Shown piece by piece: positions 53,836 through 62,845 of a stretch of 64,000 nt of DNA. Below the pieces are notes generated by a model. That model worked only from the letters and a program-made list of their open reading frames with translations. It made no database searches and was not told the origin of the DNA. How positions within the stretch are numbered: position 1 is the stretch's first letter; the number at the start of each line of letters is the position of its first letter. Source of the DNA: an uncultured Mesonia sp. (lineage in GTDB: Bacteria; Bacteroidota; Bacteroidia; Flavobacteriales; Flavobacteriaceae); the NCBI GenBank assembly GCA_958296185.1, contig CATQIB010000019.1, positions 88,777-152,776 of the forward strand. The letters run 5' to 3'. The position numbers were made by a program, and so were the translations under genes.

Positions 53836-54747
53836 ATGAGTAAATACATTATATCCCGGCGCATACAATATATTATGCAATTTATTCGAGACCGTCACTA
53901 TCCGAACAAAGAGACTATTTTAGAATACTTGGCGCAGCGTGATTTCGAAATTTCGGCGCGTACCTTAGAACGCGACTTTGAAAAGATTAAAACAGATTTT
54001 GGCCTAGAACTCTGCTACGATAAGCAAAAGCAGGGTTACTATATCGATGCCGAAAAGAGCGTTAAAGCCGATTCTTTTTTTAAATTTCTCGAATTGCTTA
54101 ATTTGGGTGATGTTTTTAGGGATGGATTGCAAAACCATCAACAACTTTTAGATTATGTGGTTTTTGACGATTCGAGCCAACTTAAAAACATCGAGAATCT
54201 AGCGCCTATATTACAAGCTTTTAAACTCGATTGCGATCTGCATTTTACCTACAAAAAATTCAACCAAGAACAGGAGAGTCAAAAACACATCAGGCCCTTA
54301 TTGCTTAAAGAATACCTCAACCGTTGGTACCTCATTGGGGTGCCACAAGGTAAAAAGCAAGTGCGTACCTATGGAGTCGAACGTATGCAAAACCCAAGTT
54401 TGGGTCAGTTGAGCACTACTCCAAGAAGCCAATATCAAGATCAATTGCAAAAGTATGATCGGGTGATTGGGTTGTTTGCAACAGATGAGCAACCTCAAGA
54501 AATAAAACTCAAGGTAACCAATAAGCACGCTCAATATCTTGCCAGTTTGCCACTTCATCATTCGCAACGTATTCTACCGGCAACAGAATCGGGTTACCAA
54601 TTTGTTAACCTTACACTGGTGCCCACCCACGAGTTAGATGGTCAAATACTAAAAATGAGTATGTACACAGAGGTGGTTGCTCCCAAAAGCTACCGCCTAC
54701 ATATACAGAAAGAAATTGAAAAAATCTATAATAAATACCAGGACTAA
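53836..54747 (+). CDS. WYL-domain transcriptional regulator
   Basis: A 303-residue regulator. N-terminal winged helix (IQYIMQFIRDRHYPNKETIL, ISARTLERDFEKIKTDFGLE), then a WYL sensor domain (LHFTYKKFNQEQESQKHIRP, LLLKEYLNRWYLIGVPQGKK, RTYGVERMQ) and a C-terminal extension (IKLKVTNKHAQYLASLPLH). WYL domains bind nucleic acids or nucleotide ligands. The ATG at 53836 (MSKYIIS) is preferred to an ATG at 53806 inside the palindrome. Its stop overlaps the next gene's ATG by one base, so both are made together. Confidence 0.9.
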   Translation: MSKYIISRRIQYIMQFIRDRHYPNKETILEYLAQRDFEISARTLERDFEKIKTDFGLELCYDKQKQGYYIDAEKSVKADSFFKFLELLNLGDVFRDGLQNHQQLLDYVVFDDSSQLKNIENLAPILQAFKLDCDLHFTYKKFNQEQESQKHIRPLLLKEYLNRWYLIGVPQGKKQVRTYGVERMQNPSLGQLSTTPRSQYQDQLQKYDRVIGLFATDEQPQEIKLKVTNKHAQYLASLPLHHSQRILPATESGYQFVNLTLVPTHELDGQILKMSMYTEVVAPKSYRLHIQKEIEKIYNKYQD

Positions 54748-55589
54748 TGAAACTTTTATATCTCCACGGCCTCGAAAGTAAATTAAGTGCACCTAAACGT
54801 ACCTTTTTAGAACAATATGCAGCAGTAATTGCTCCCAGCATCGATTACCATACAAATGCAAGGGTGATTGACTATTTGTACAACCAATACCAAGACCAAG
54901 ATATAGATCTTGTAGTAGGCAGCAGTATGGGTGGTTTTGTAGCTTATCATTTAAGCGCCATGCTTAACAGGCCCGCTCTTTTATTTAATCCGGCTTTGGT
55001 ACAAAGAAGTGTGCCTCAAGAAATTCCGCAAGAAATACCCAAGCATGAATCTTTATTGCATTTTACTTTAGGAGCCGCCGATACGGTAGTGTCTGCCCAA
55101 GATAGCTTACAATTCATCGCTCAAAAACTTCCTAATAAGACTTATTTTAGACTACAGCTTATAGCCGACTTAGCCCATCGTATTCCATTGAAGGTTTTTC
55201 AAAGTTCTGTTCATCATTTCTTTACGGATTTGCGTTTTACTCCCAAAAAGCATTTGTTTTTAGATGATAAACGCGATCCACAACATGTATACCCCGCACC
55301 GCTTTGTAAAGATTTTGCCGTAGTACGTAGTTTTGAAGCTTTTAAGCAACACCTGCTTCGGTTTGGTTTACCCGAATTTATCAGTTTTGATAACGATTTA
55401 GGCCTAGCCGATAACGGTCAAGTGGCCCCCGATGGCTATGCAGCGGCCAAGTGGTTGGTTTATGAATCGGGTATAGACCTAAGCGAATTACAGTTTGCAG
55501 TACACTCGGCCAACCCCATTGCTGCCGAACAAATTCAGGGCTTACTAGACAATTATTTAACTTTTATCAAAAAAAAGCAGAAATTATAA
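54747..55589 (+). CDS. YqiA-like esterase fused to a cyclic-phosphate receiver domain
   Basis: A 280-residue two-domain protein. Residues 1-160 are an alpha/beta hydrolase of the YqiA/YcfP type: LLYLHGLESKLSAPKR, nucleophile GSSMGG (Ser60), and DLAHR with His144. Residues about 168-275 match the cyclic-phosphate-processing receiver (cREC) domain: LFLDDKRDP (Asp173-174), FDNDLG (Asp215, Asp217), DGYAAAKWLV and VHSANPIAAEQIQGLL. The cREC family is predicted to act on cyclic phosphates, for example RNA ends. The gene is translationally coupled to the WYL regulator, which suggests one response circuit. Confidence 0.82.
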   Translation: MKLLYLHGLESKLSAPKRTFLEQYAAVIAPSIDYHTNARVIDYLYNQYQDQDIDLVVGSSMGGFVAYHLSAMLNRPALLFNPALVQRSVPQEIPQEIPKHESLLHFTLGAADTVVSAQDSLQFIAQKLPNKTYFRLQLIADLAHRIPLKVFQSSVHHFFTDLRFTPKKHLFLDDKRDPQHVYPAPLCKDFAVVRSFEAFKQHLLRFGLPEFISFDNDLGLADNGQVAPDGYAAAKWLVYESGIDLSELQFAVHSANPIAAEQIQGLLDNYLTFIKKKQKL

Positions 55590-55697
55590 ATTATTGCTAA
55601 ATAACAACACATAAGTATTAATTTATTATTAATAAGTATAGGGTGAACTCCTTTTCTGGTTAACTTTCAACAAATAAAAATCAAAAAAGATAATCCT

Positions 55698-56222
55698 ATG
55701 AAAAGCTGGTTCGCAACCGATATTAAAACCCTAATCGCCATCGGCATTAGCACTTTAGTAATTTATTTGGTAGTAATTGCCTTCACAAGAATTTTTGGTA
55801 AACGCAGTTTTTCTAAAATGTCGGGTTTTGATTTTGCCATGACCATCGCCGTGGGTTCGATTATTGCCTCTACACTACTCTCCCAATCGGTGAGTTTACT
55901 CGAAGGTATTTTTGGGTGTTTTTTTATTTTCCTTTTTCAATTTCTTATCGCACAATTGCGGCGCAACCCATCCGTGCAAACGGCTATAGACAATACGCCA
56001 ATATTGTTGATGGATGGACAAGAAATTTTAGAAAACAACTTAAAAAAAGCAAGGGTAACCAAAAGTGATTTACGTGCAAAATTACGTGAGGCGAACGTTT
56101 GCCGGCTGAGCCAGGTTCGGGCGGTTGTTTTTGAAACTACGGGAGATATTTCGGTATTGCACACCAATCAAGACGATTTAGAATTAGAGAATTGGTTGCT
56201 TAAAGATGTCAAAAATCAGTAA
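55698..56222 (+). CDS. DUF421/YetF-family membrane protein
   Basis: A 174-residue protein with three N-terminal membrane segments (TLIAIGISTLVIYLVVIAFT, FAMTIAVGSIIASTLL, GIFGCFFIFLFQFLIAQL) and the soluble C-terminal domain of DUF421 (PILLMDGQEILENNLKKARV, DLRAKLREANVCRLSQVRAV, FETTGDISVL). The family's function is not settled. Followed after 2 bases by a PaiB-like gene. Confidence 0.92.
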   Translation: MKSWFATDIKTLIAIGISTLVIYLVVIAFTRIFGKRSFSKMSGFDFAMTIAVGSIIASTLLSQSVSLLEGIFGCFFIFLFQFLIAQLRRNPSVQTAIDNTPILLMDGQEILENNLKKARVTKSDLRAKLREANVCRLSQVRAVVFETTGDISVLHTNQDDLELENWLLKDVKNQ

Positions 56223-56224
56223 AT

Positions 56225-56836
56225 ATGTATTATCCTAAAGCTTACCAGAAAAAAGACAAAACATACATTTTTGACTTTATAAAAGCTTATCCTTTTTCCA
56301 GTATGGTTATTCATGGCGAAGAATTACTGGCTACCCATATTCCCATTATGCTTGAGGGAAATGCAGATGCGTTTAAGCTAATTGGGCATATAGCCAAAAG
56401 CAATCCTCAGTTTGAATATTTAAAAGCGGGCACAGAGGCACTATTTATATTTCAAGGTCCACAAGCCTATGTCTCTTCTTCTTGGTACCCGCATAAAGAC
56501 ATCAGTACTTGGGATTATAGTGCAGTTCACATCAACGCTAGACTTATTCCTCGTAGTCAAAAACAGTTAGAAAAAGATTTAAAAATACTGGTAAACCATT
56601 TTGAAAGTCAACAAGAAAATCCTTTGTACTATGAAGATTTACCAAGGAATTTAATCGAAGAACATTTGCCTTTGATATTAGGCTTCCAAGCCATTCCGTC
56701 TAAAATACAGGCTATAGCCAAATACCATCAAAAGCAATCCCAAAAGACTCAAATAAAAGTCTGTAAACATCTCGCCAAACAGAAAGACAACAAAGAGGTA
56801 GCCAAGGCCATTAGAAATGAAAACCATTTAAAATAA
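56225..56836 (+). CDS. PaiB-like FMN-binding negative regulator
   Basis: A 203-residue split-barrel protein: MYYPKAYQKKDKTYIFDFIK, LATHIPIMLEG, LFIFQGPQAYVSSSWY and TWDYSAVHINARL are family hallmarks of FMN-binding PaiB proteins, originally reported as repressors of sporulation and protease genes in Bacillus. Here a flavin enzyme or regulator role is equally possible. Likely co-transcribed with the DUF421 gene and the following membrane protein. Confidence 0.9.
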   Translation: MYYPKAYQKKDKTYIFDFIKAYPFSSMVIHGEELLATHIPIMLEGNADAFKLIGHIAKSNPQFEYLKAGTEALFIFQGPQAYVSSSWYPHKDISTWDYSAVHINARLIPRSQKQLEKDLKILVNHFESQQENPLYYEDLPRNLIEEHLPLILGFQAIPSKIQAIAKYHQKQSQKTQIKVCKHLAKQKDNKEVAKAIRNENHLK

Positions 56837-56842
56837 AGGACT

Positions 56843-57397
56843 ATGCAGCATTTTATCAGTAAAAATAAAAGACCCATAAGTGGCGGTTTAGTTGCTTTTA
56901 TCTTTATTGTTTTGGCGGTATTTGTGCTAGGTAATCTATCGGGGTACGAAGCCAAGCAGCTGTTAAACACCTCGATGTCTGGCATTAATATGCTGTGCAA
57001 TACCATTATTTTAGCTTCGGCAACTATTTTGGCTTTATTGCTTACCCTTTTAGGTATAAGTACAAGTACCAAATCGCGCTTAAAGAATCAACACTATGTA
57101 CAAGTTTTAAATATTGCTAAGTTGGTAACGGTATTGTTTGTGGTCACTCTAATTGTTTTTCAGTTGTTCAATATTCCCATCACCGAAGCAGAAAATTTGC
57201 CAACGGCTTGGTTTAGCTATATTTATTGGATCAGTTTGTTTTTTTCTTCGTTGCTGAGCGGTACCTTAATCACGGTAATCCTTCTCTTGTATAAAACCGT
57301 AACCAACATCATTAAAATTGTGGGTTTAGGAAAAGATCATTACTTATTGTCGGATGAAGAACAAGAAGAAATTGAAAATACGAATGAGGATGCTTAA
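56843..57397 (+). CDS. Unknown four-helix membrane protein
   Basis: A 184-residue integral membrane protein with four helices (ISGGLVAFIFIVLAVFVLGN, NTIILASATILALLLTLLGI, LVTVLFVVTLIVFQLF, WISLFFSSLLSGTLITVILL) and an acidic end (LSDEEQEEIENTNEDA). No family recognised. It follows the PaiB-like gene by 6 bases and converges on the MgtC gene with 9 bases between stops. Confidence 0.75.
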   Translation: MQHFISKNKRPISGGLVAFIFIVLAVFVLGNLSGYEAKQLLNTSMSGINMLCNTIILASATILALLLTLLGISTSTKSRLKNQHYVQVLNIAKLVTVLFVVTLIVFQLFNIPITEAENLPTAWFSYIYWISLFFSSLLSGTLITVILLLYKTVTNIIKIVGLGKDHYLLSDEEQEEIENTNEDA

Positions 57398-57406
57398 GCT
57401 TTAAGT

Positions 57407-57874
57407 TTACTTATTTTTTTTAGCCGACTTCTTTTTATCTATTTTTCTATTCAATAAACCAAAAACAAGATTCACCAACACTACCATAATAGTAAAAACG
57501 CCTAGTACCGCATATAAGCCTAGCCCTGCTAAACATCCTGCAGCCGCGCTACACCAAATGGTAGCGGCTGTAGCCAATCCTGCTACTTTATCCTCTCCAT
57601 TTTTAGGTAGAATAACACCAGCTCCTAAAAATCCTACCCCTACAATAACTTGCCCCAATACCCGGCTAAGATCGGTTCCCGAAAAGTCAGCAAACACCAA
57701 AGAGGCCATTATAAAAACATTAGCGCCTAAGGCCACTAAAACATTGGTCTTTAAGCCCGCATGTTTCCCCTTTAACTGGCGTTCTAAGCCCATTAAAAAA
57801 CCAGCTAAAATAGCCGCCAGACCATTTTTTAAAAATAGTAGAACATCTAATTCTAATTCTAAAGGCATAGGCAA
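57407..57874 (-). CDS. MgtC/SapB-family membrane protein
   Basis: A 155-residue inner-membrane protein with the family signatures ILAGFLMGLERQLKGKHAGL, LGANVFIMASLV, RVLGQVIVGVGFLGAGVILP and GLATAATIWCSAAAGCLAGL. MgtC proteins aid survival at low magnesium and modulate ATP synthase in pathogens; in free-living bacteria the role is less clear. The C-terminal ACT-like domain of longer members is absent, as in the short SapB type. Confidence 0.93.
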   Translation of the reverse strand: MPMPLELELDVLLFLKNGLAAILAGFLMGLERQLKGKHAGLKTNVLVALGANVFIMASLVFADFSGTDLSRVLGQVIVGVGFLGAGVILPKNGEDKVAGLATAATIWCSAAAGCLAGLGLYAVLGVFTIMVVLVNLVFGLLNRKIDKKKSAKKNK

Positions 57875-57893
57875 TCTAATTTAATAGGGTATT

Positions 57894-58031
57894 TTAAAAA
57901 CCAAATAGATTCTTCATCTGTTCCCAAAGCGATTTATTAGCATGAGTATCCTGGCCTTTAGAATGGGTTTCCCCTTCATACTTTTCTTGCAAACTATCTT
58001 CATTTACGGCGTGTTTTTCATCTTGTTCCAT
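57894..58031 (-). CDS. 45-residue hydrophilic peptide
   Basis: A short frame, MEQDEKHAVNEDSLQEKYEG then THSKGQDTHANKSLWEQMKN and LFGF, 19 bases upstream of the MgtC gene on the same strand. Composition is gene-like (charged, low complexity) and the end WEQMKNLFGF is hydrophobic. Function unknown; likely in the same transcript as the MgtC gene. Confidence 0.5.
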   Translation of the reverse strand: MEQDEKHAVNEDSLQEKYEGETHSKGQDTHANKSLWEQMKNLFGF

Positions 58032-58206
58032 AACTATTCAGCATTTTGTTGTGTACTAAATTATAGGAAAGCGAAATAAAGTCCCTGAGATTTTAGAATT
58101 CCTTAAGAGCTGTTTAACTAGAATTTAATAGCCTTAATGGCTACTATATCAACAATTTAACTGAAATTGTACACTCATAACGATTAACCTTTAATACGCA
58201 AATGCG

Positions 58207-58470
58207 ATGAATTGGCTTACTTTTTTAGGATTGGTTGCTGGGGTATGTACCACCGCTGCGATAATCCCCCAATTGTATAAAGCATGGCGAAGCAAAAAAG
58301 TAGCCGATCTCTCTCCTAAAATGTTTTTTATTTTGACAATGGGGGTAGGCTTATGGACCGTTTATGGTGTATTACGTGATGACCTTGCCATTATACTTAC
58401 CAATGGAATTTCGTTCTCTCTCAACGCTACTATGCTGGTATTGTATTTTCGATACAAAACTAAGAATTAA
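58207..58470 (+). CDS. SemiSWEET sugar transporter
   Basis: An 87-residue membrane protein with three helices and the PQ-loop motif TTAAIIPQLYKAWRSKKVAD then LSPKMF. SemiSWEETs work as dimers to move sugars down a gradient through the inner membrane. Length and motif fit exactly; substrate undetermined. Confidence 0.93.
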   Translation: MNWLTFLGLVAGVCTTAAIIPQLYKAWRSKKVADLSPKMFFILTMGVGLWTVYGVLRDDLAIILTNGISFSLNATMLVLYFRYKTKN

Positions 58471-58566
58471 AACATGCGTTTGTTAAACTAATTTAAGCTT
58501 TGTTTAAATATCTGTTAATCCGTTAACTGAAGAATGATGAAATGGGTAATTTTAGAAAAAAAACTT

Positions 58567-59240
58567 ATGAAACCCACGAATCAAACCGACCAAAATTCAA
58601 ATAAAATCTATGAAAAAGCTTTCCGTAAGTTTATAGTAGACAAAAATCACCCTTGTATAATGGCGCATAGTGTTCATCAAACTCAAGGTTTGTTTCTTAG
58701 AAGTTATCCAGATTTCGATACACAGAGCACCGCACGCCAATTGGTGACCGATTTAAAAGAATACATCTTACAATACGATTTTCATGATAACAACTTTGCT
58801 AGTTTTATTGCGGTTTTTCCAGAAGTGAGTTTTAAAGATGAACACGCATTTGAGCAAGCGCTTTGGCAATTGCTCAACCAAATACACCAAGTTGATAATG
58901 CTAATTGGGATTCAAGCGTTTCTGCAGATCCGGCGAGTAACAACTTTAGTTTTAGTATTGCCGGTAGAGCATTCTATATAGTAGGAATGCACCCGCGTAG
59001 TTCAAGAAAAGCCAGGCAAGCACCCTATGTGAGTATCGCTTTTAACCTGCACGCTCAATTTGAAAAACTGCGCGAAATGGGAAGTTATGAAGTGGTCAAA
59101 AAACGAATTCGGAAAGAGATAAGGCCTTACAAGGTTCAATCAACCCGGTCTTAGCCGATTTTGGCGATGCTAGCGAAGCGCGTCAATACAGCGGTAGAAA
59201 AACAGAAAAAAATTGGAAATGTCCTTTCCATAAAGCTTAA
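58567..59240 (+). pseudogene. Frameshifted gntA-like (YqcI/YcgG) N-hydroxylase
   Basis: The intact frame (58567-59154) reads like YqcI/YcgG, the heme-dependent family of the guanitoxin N-hydroxylase GntA: FIVDKNHPCIMAHSVHQTQG, LRSYPDFD, SFSIAGRAFYIVGMHPRSSR. At about 59112 the conserved tail continues only in another frame: ERDKALQGSINPVLADFGDA then SEARQYSGRKTEKNWKCPFH, ending at a TAA at 59240. One base appears to be missing near 59111. Either the gene is broken or the assembly has an error. A frame from an ATG at 58534 is also open. The next gene is a DUF1989 partner. Confidence 0.85.
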
Positions 59241-59257
59241 ATATAAAACTAGAAAGT

Positions 59258-59857
59258 ATGACAAAAAAAATACCTGAACAGTCGGGAACAGCTTTTCAAT
59301 TGAAAAAAGGAGAATATTTAAAAGTGATCGACCCCAAAGGTCAGCAAGTAAGCGATATGGTACTTTTTAATGCAAATGACCCGCGCGAAAAATTATCATC
59401 TGGGAAAAGTTTAGATTTTGAAGAAAATATTTTCTTAACTACAGGCAATCAACTGTGGTCCAATAGAAGTCAGCCAATGATGAAAATAGTAGAAGACACC
59501 AATGGGCGTAATGATTTTTTGCTCGCTCCCTGTAGTCCAGAGACCTTTGAGATTATGTATGACTATGAGGGCTACCACCCCAGCTGTTTTGAAAATCTTT
59601 ATACCAACTTAGCTCCGTTTGGCATAACACCCGATCAAATTCCGAATGCTTTTAATATCTTTATGAATGTTCAAGTGAAAGAAGATGGGAAAATAAGCGT
59701 TGAACCCCCATTGAGTAAAGCAGGAGATTATATTCTCTTTGAAGCGAAAATGGACTTGATTGTGGGGCTGACAGCCTGCTCTGCCGAAGACAGCAATGGA
59801 GGTACTTTTAAACCTATACATTTTGAAGTTTTGCCTCAGGAAAATCCAATGAATTAA
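59258..59857 (+). CDS. DUF1989 urea carboxylase-associated-type protein
   Basis: A 199-residue cupin-like protein: FQLKKGEYLKVIDPKGQQVS, MVLFNANDPREKLSSGKSLD, LWSNRSQPMMKIVEDTNGRN, LLAPCSPETFEIMYDYEGYH, and DLIVGLTACSAEDSNGG with a Cys-rich metal site of the DUF1989 family. It follows the gntA-like gene by 17 bases, a neighbourhood seen for guanidine or urea-type metabolism, so the pair may process a guanidino compound. The exact reaction is unknown. Confidence 0.88.
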   Translation: MTKKIPEQSGTAFQLKKGEYLKVIDPKGQQVSDMVLFNANDPREKLSSGKSLDFEENIFLTTGNQLWSNRSQPMMKIVEDTNGRNDFLLAPCSPETFEIMYDYEGYHPSCFENLYTNLAPFGITPDQIPNAFNIFMNVQVKEDGKISVEPPLSKAGDYILFEAKMDLIVGLTACSAEDSNGGTFKPIHFEVLPQENPMN

Positions 59858-59878
59858 AAATAAAGTGATGCCATGCGT

Positions 59879-60625
59879 TTAACGGTATTCAGGATTATCA
59901 AAATTCCAGCGTTTGCCTTCATCCCAAGCCTGTTTATTGTTGCCGTAGTTGCTGTATCCGCCTTGAGCTTGAATCATCTGCGCCAGGTGCAATAAATTAT
60001 AAGTCATAAAAGTAGTATTGCGCTGAGTAAAATCGCTATCAAAACCAGCAGGCTGATTGAGGCTTTCGCCTTGCCACTCGGTATCTCCATAACTTGGGCC
60101 GGGTCCCACTTCGCCAATCCAACCTGCATCGGCTTGGGGCGGAATGCTGTATCCTATATGCTGTAAGGCATACAGTATATCACGCGCACAATGTTTTAAA
60201 CCGTCTTCATTGCCGGTAACTATGCAGCCACCTACCTTGTTGTAATAAATATATTGCCCACGATCATTGGTCTGACCACTTAAGGCATACAAGCGCTCGA
60301 TTAATTTTTGAGCTACAGATGATTTTTCACCTAACCAAATGGGAGTACCAATTACCAAAATATCGGCGGCAAGTATTTGTTCTTTAAGCTGTGGCCACTC
60401 GTCTTGTTCCCAACCGTGTTCGGTCATATCGGGATAAACTCCAGGCGGTACTTGATGGTCTACCAAGCGTATATAGCGCAGCTGTACACCTTCTTTGGTC
60501 ATAATATCCATAGCTTGACGCATCAAGGTTTCGGTATGGCTGGCTAGAGGCGATTTCTTTAAGGTGCAATTGATAAAGATGGCTTTTAGCTTAGTAAAAT
60601 CAGGGAATTTTTGAGCAGACTGCAT
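59879..60625 (-). CDS. Flavodoxin-fold NAD(P)H-dependent reductase
   Basis: A 248-residue FMN-binding protein: KAIFINCTLKKSPLASHTET, an FMN phosphate loop, then ADILVIGTPIWLGEKSSVAQ, the ring-binding strand, and GGCIVTGNEDGLKHCARDIL. This is the flavodoxin-like WrbA/NADPH-dependent FMN reductase branch. A C-terminal extension (YLAQ-type helix and NNKQAWDEGKRWNFDNP) is common in the family. It is convergent with the DUF1989 gene and monocistronic. Confidence 0.9.
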   Translation of the reverse strand: MQSAQKFPDFTKLKAIFINCTLKKSPLASHTETLMRQAMDIMTKEGVQLRYIRLVDHQVPPGVYPDMTEHGWEQDEWPQLKEQILAADILVIGTPIWLGEKSSVAQKLIERLYALSGQTNDRGQYIYYNKVGGCIVTGNEDGLKHCARDILYALQHIGYSIPPQADAGWIGEVGPGPSYGDTEWQGESLNQPAGFDSDFTQRNTTFMTYNLLHLAQMIQAQGGYSNYGNNKQAWDEGKRWNFDNPEYR

Positions 60626-60747
60626 AAGTTTATATTTAAAAGTTTAACAATTAATAACGCCTACATAGTCTATGTAAGGCATTAAAGTCTTAAATATAAG
60701 CATTTTAAATGAAGGTCATTATCAAATTTTGTCTATAAACGATTAAT

Positions 60748-61353
60748 TCATTTGGTTTTAGTAGTTGGCTTTTTATTTAAAAAGGCCTTCATAAAGTAAC
60801 CGAACAGCAATCCACCCAAGGTCCAGATTACAACACCCACCCCTAAGCTAACTGCTGTTATTTTTCCGCCGGTAAAATAAGGGTACAACACACTCATAAA
60901 AACAAACATAAACGCGCCCCAACTTAAACCGGTTTTTACCCAATTCTGGCTTTTAAATTTTTGAGAGACTTGCTCTAAATTTAAATTTTCATAACGCGCA
61001 GGTTGTTGCGCCAACCAATTGGCTTTTAAGCGCTTTTTAAATCCGCCCCAGAGCGGGAAACTAATTGCCAAAATCAAAAAGGTAAATACATTCATCAGGC
61101 AAGGGATGATTTGCTGACAATTAGGACAGTATAAGCCGAACCAGTTTTTGAATAGGGTAGCATTCGGGGCCGCCCAAGTGCGGGAATCATGTAAACTATG
61201 GCAATGCGGACAAGGTACATAAGAACGCTCTACCAGTGGCTTGTCTTGGGTTTTGTCTATCAAACTAACTTTGGGTATGCGCTGCCCCAAAATCAATTCA
61301 TTGATCACTAATCCGGGTTGATGCACCAATGCAGCATCGACCAATGTTTCCAT
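60748..61353 (-). CDS. Membrane protein with zinc-ribbon-like Cys pairs
   Basis: A 201-residue protein. Residues 48-80 hold two CxxC pairs (VPCPHCHSLHDSRTW and LYCPNCQQIIPC), a probable zinc ribbon, followed by three hydrophobic helices (LMNVFTFLILAISFPLWGGF, WGAFMFVFMSVLYPYF, VSLGVGVVIWTLGGLLFGYF). No named family. It is alone between two minus-strand genes. Confidence 0.7.
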   Translation of the reverse strand: METLVDAALVHQPGLVINELILGQRIPKVSLIDKTQDKPLVERSYVPCPHCHSLHDSRTWAAPNATLFKNWFGLYCPNCQQIIPCLMNVFTFLILAISFPLWGGFKKRLKANWLAQQPARYENLNLEQVSQKFKSQNWVKTGLSWGAFMFVFMSVLYPYFTGGKITAVSLGVGVVIWTLGGLLFGYFMKAFLNKKPTTKTK

Positions 61354-61441
61354 GTGTAAACCTTATAATGTTCTTTATCAAATTTCATAGATTGATATTC
61401 TTTTGTACTCATTTTAGCTTTAGTGCTTATTTTAATCTTAG

Positions 61442-61867
61442 TTAAATTTCACTTTTTATATTCGGATTTATCGCTTGTAAGGCGGCTACGAAGGCTTGGG
61501 CTTGCTTGGGCGATACAATCAACTCATCGTAGCGGTTATAACAAACCGCCAGGCGTTTAAAAGATGGCGCTGGTGCCGATAATATGCTTTTGGTGGGTTT
61601 TACTAAAGTGATTTGCGCAATGGGTATAGCGGGGTAACGAATCAAACCGCTGCGCACCTGCAAGCTATCGCCTGCAATCGTATACCGCGTAAATAAAAAT
61701 AAATGCAAAATAAAAGCCTCTAGTAAAAGTGTAAATACCAATAACACCCAAAACCAATCTTCCCATGCTTCGGTGAATAATGGCGCAATACAAGTAAGTA
61801 CCGATAATACTACCAATAGCAACAACCCATAAGAAACTTTGGCACGAAAAACCTGTGGCATATTCAA
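61442..61867 (-). CDS. PH-domain (bPH) membrane protein
   Basis: A 141-residue protein with two N-terminal helices (GLLLLVVLSVLTCIAPLF, WVLLVFTLLLEAFILHLFLF) and a bacterial PH domain: YTIAGDSLQVRSGLIRYPAI, ITLVKPTKSILSAPAPSFKR, ELIVSPKQAQAFVAALQAIN. This is the PF06713-like type; its role is unknown. Confidence 0.88.
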   Translation of the reverse strand: MNMPQVFRAKVSYGLLLLVVLSVLTCIAPLFTEAWEDWFWVLLVFTLLLEAFILHLFLFTRYTIAGDSLQVRSGLIRYPAIPIAQITLVKPTKSILSAPAPSFKRLAVCYNRYDELIVSPKQAQAFVAALQAINPNIKSEI

Positions 61868-61909
61868 TAAATTTGGTCTATAAAAATACAGGTTTTTTTA
61901 AACTTCTCA

Positions 61910-62815
61910 TCATTCCAATTTAAAATGCATCCACACCGGCAGGTGGTCAGATACTGTTCTGGCTTGTTCTAAACGATTGCAATCGCCTACCCAATCGATG
62001 CTCGCCGCTTTTATTTTTTGGATGCCCGAGGGGTAAAACATATTATCAATCGCATGATTTCGATAAACCCCATCTTGGCATTTGCGTTTTAGCGTAGTCG
62101 GATTTTTATACTGCGCCGCCTTAAAACCCTTTTTATAAAACGGATTCCATACTGTATGCCGCTCAGTCAAATTAAAATCGCCCGCCAGTATTAGGGCTTT
62201 TGTGTTTAATCGCTCGCTATAATCACCCATAGTTTTGATTTCTCGTTCGGGTTGATCGTTGTATTTACGGGCGTGAAAATTGATTACATAAAATGCTTTC
62301 GCCGACATTTTATCTTCAAATTGCCCGATAAAAGGTTCGCGATAAACCTCATCTTGTAAAGCTTTGTCTAGGTAAGCTTTTCGCTTTAAGCGAATGCGAT
62401 GGGTTTTCCATAAAAAAGCATAACGTTCGCTGATATAGGGCGACGGACTCTTAGTAGGCAGACTTACCTGATAATCCCATTTTGCTCCGGTTCTGTTGAG
62501 TTCATCTGCTAAGCGGGCTACCGCTTGCGCACCCGCCGGATCTTTGGCCACCACCTCCTGCACGGCAACCACATCGGCGTGGCGTAAGACCGCCGCCATT
62601 TGGGCAATCTCTGCATCTGATTTTGATCGACCTAGATTTTGGATGTTCCAAGTGATGATATGGAGTCCCTCTTTTTTGCTTTGGTAAGCTTTTAAATCGG
62701 CTAGACTTAAACTTTGAGCCGATGCCCATACAGGAGTTGACTGCTGAGGAAAAACCTTGCAGCTTAAACTACAACTGAGTATTAAAAATAATATGAAATG
62801 CAAAAAAGAACGCAT
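61910..62815 (-). CDS. Endonuclease/exonuclease/phosphatase-family lipoprotein
   Basis: A 301-residue exported nuclease of the DNase I-like fold: HIITWNIQNLGRSKSD, ADVVAVQEVVAKD (catalytic Glu), AFYVINFHARKYND, LILAGDFNLTERHTVW and the terminal SDHLPVWMHF (catalytic Asp-His). The N-terminus MRSFLHFILFLILSCSLSC suggests a lipoprotein. Substrate could be DNA or a phosphoester; extracellular nuclease scavenging is plausible. Confidence 0.92.
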   Translation of the reverse strand: MRSFLHFILFLILSCSLSCKVFPQQSTPVWASAQSLSLADLKAYQSKKEGLHIITWNIQNLGRSKSDAEIAQMAAVLRHADVVAVQEVVAKDPAGAQAVARLADELNRTGAKWDYQVSLPTKSPSPYISERYAFLWKTHRIRLKRKAYLDKALQDEVYREPFIGQFEDKMSAKAFYVINFHARKYNDQPEREIKTMGDYSERLNTKALILAGDFNLTERHTVWNPFYKKGFKAAQYKNPTTLKRKCQDGVYRNHAIDNMFYPSGIQKIKAASIDWVGDCNRLEQARTVSDHLPVWMHFKLE

Positions 62816-62845
62816 ATGGTTTATGGTTATAATGGTAAAAGTCTT

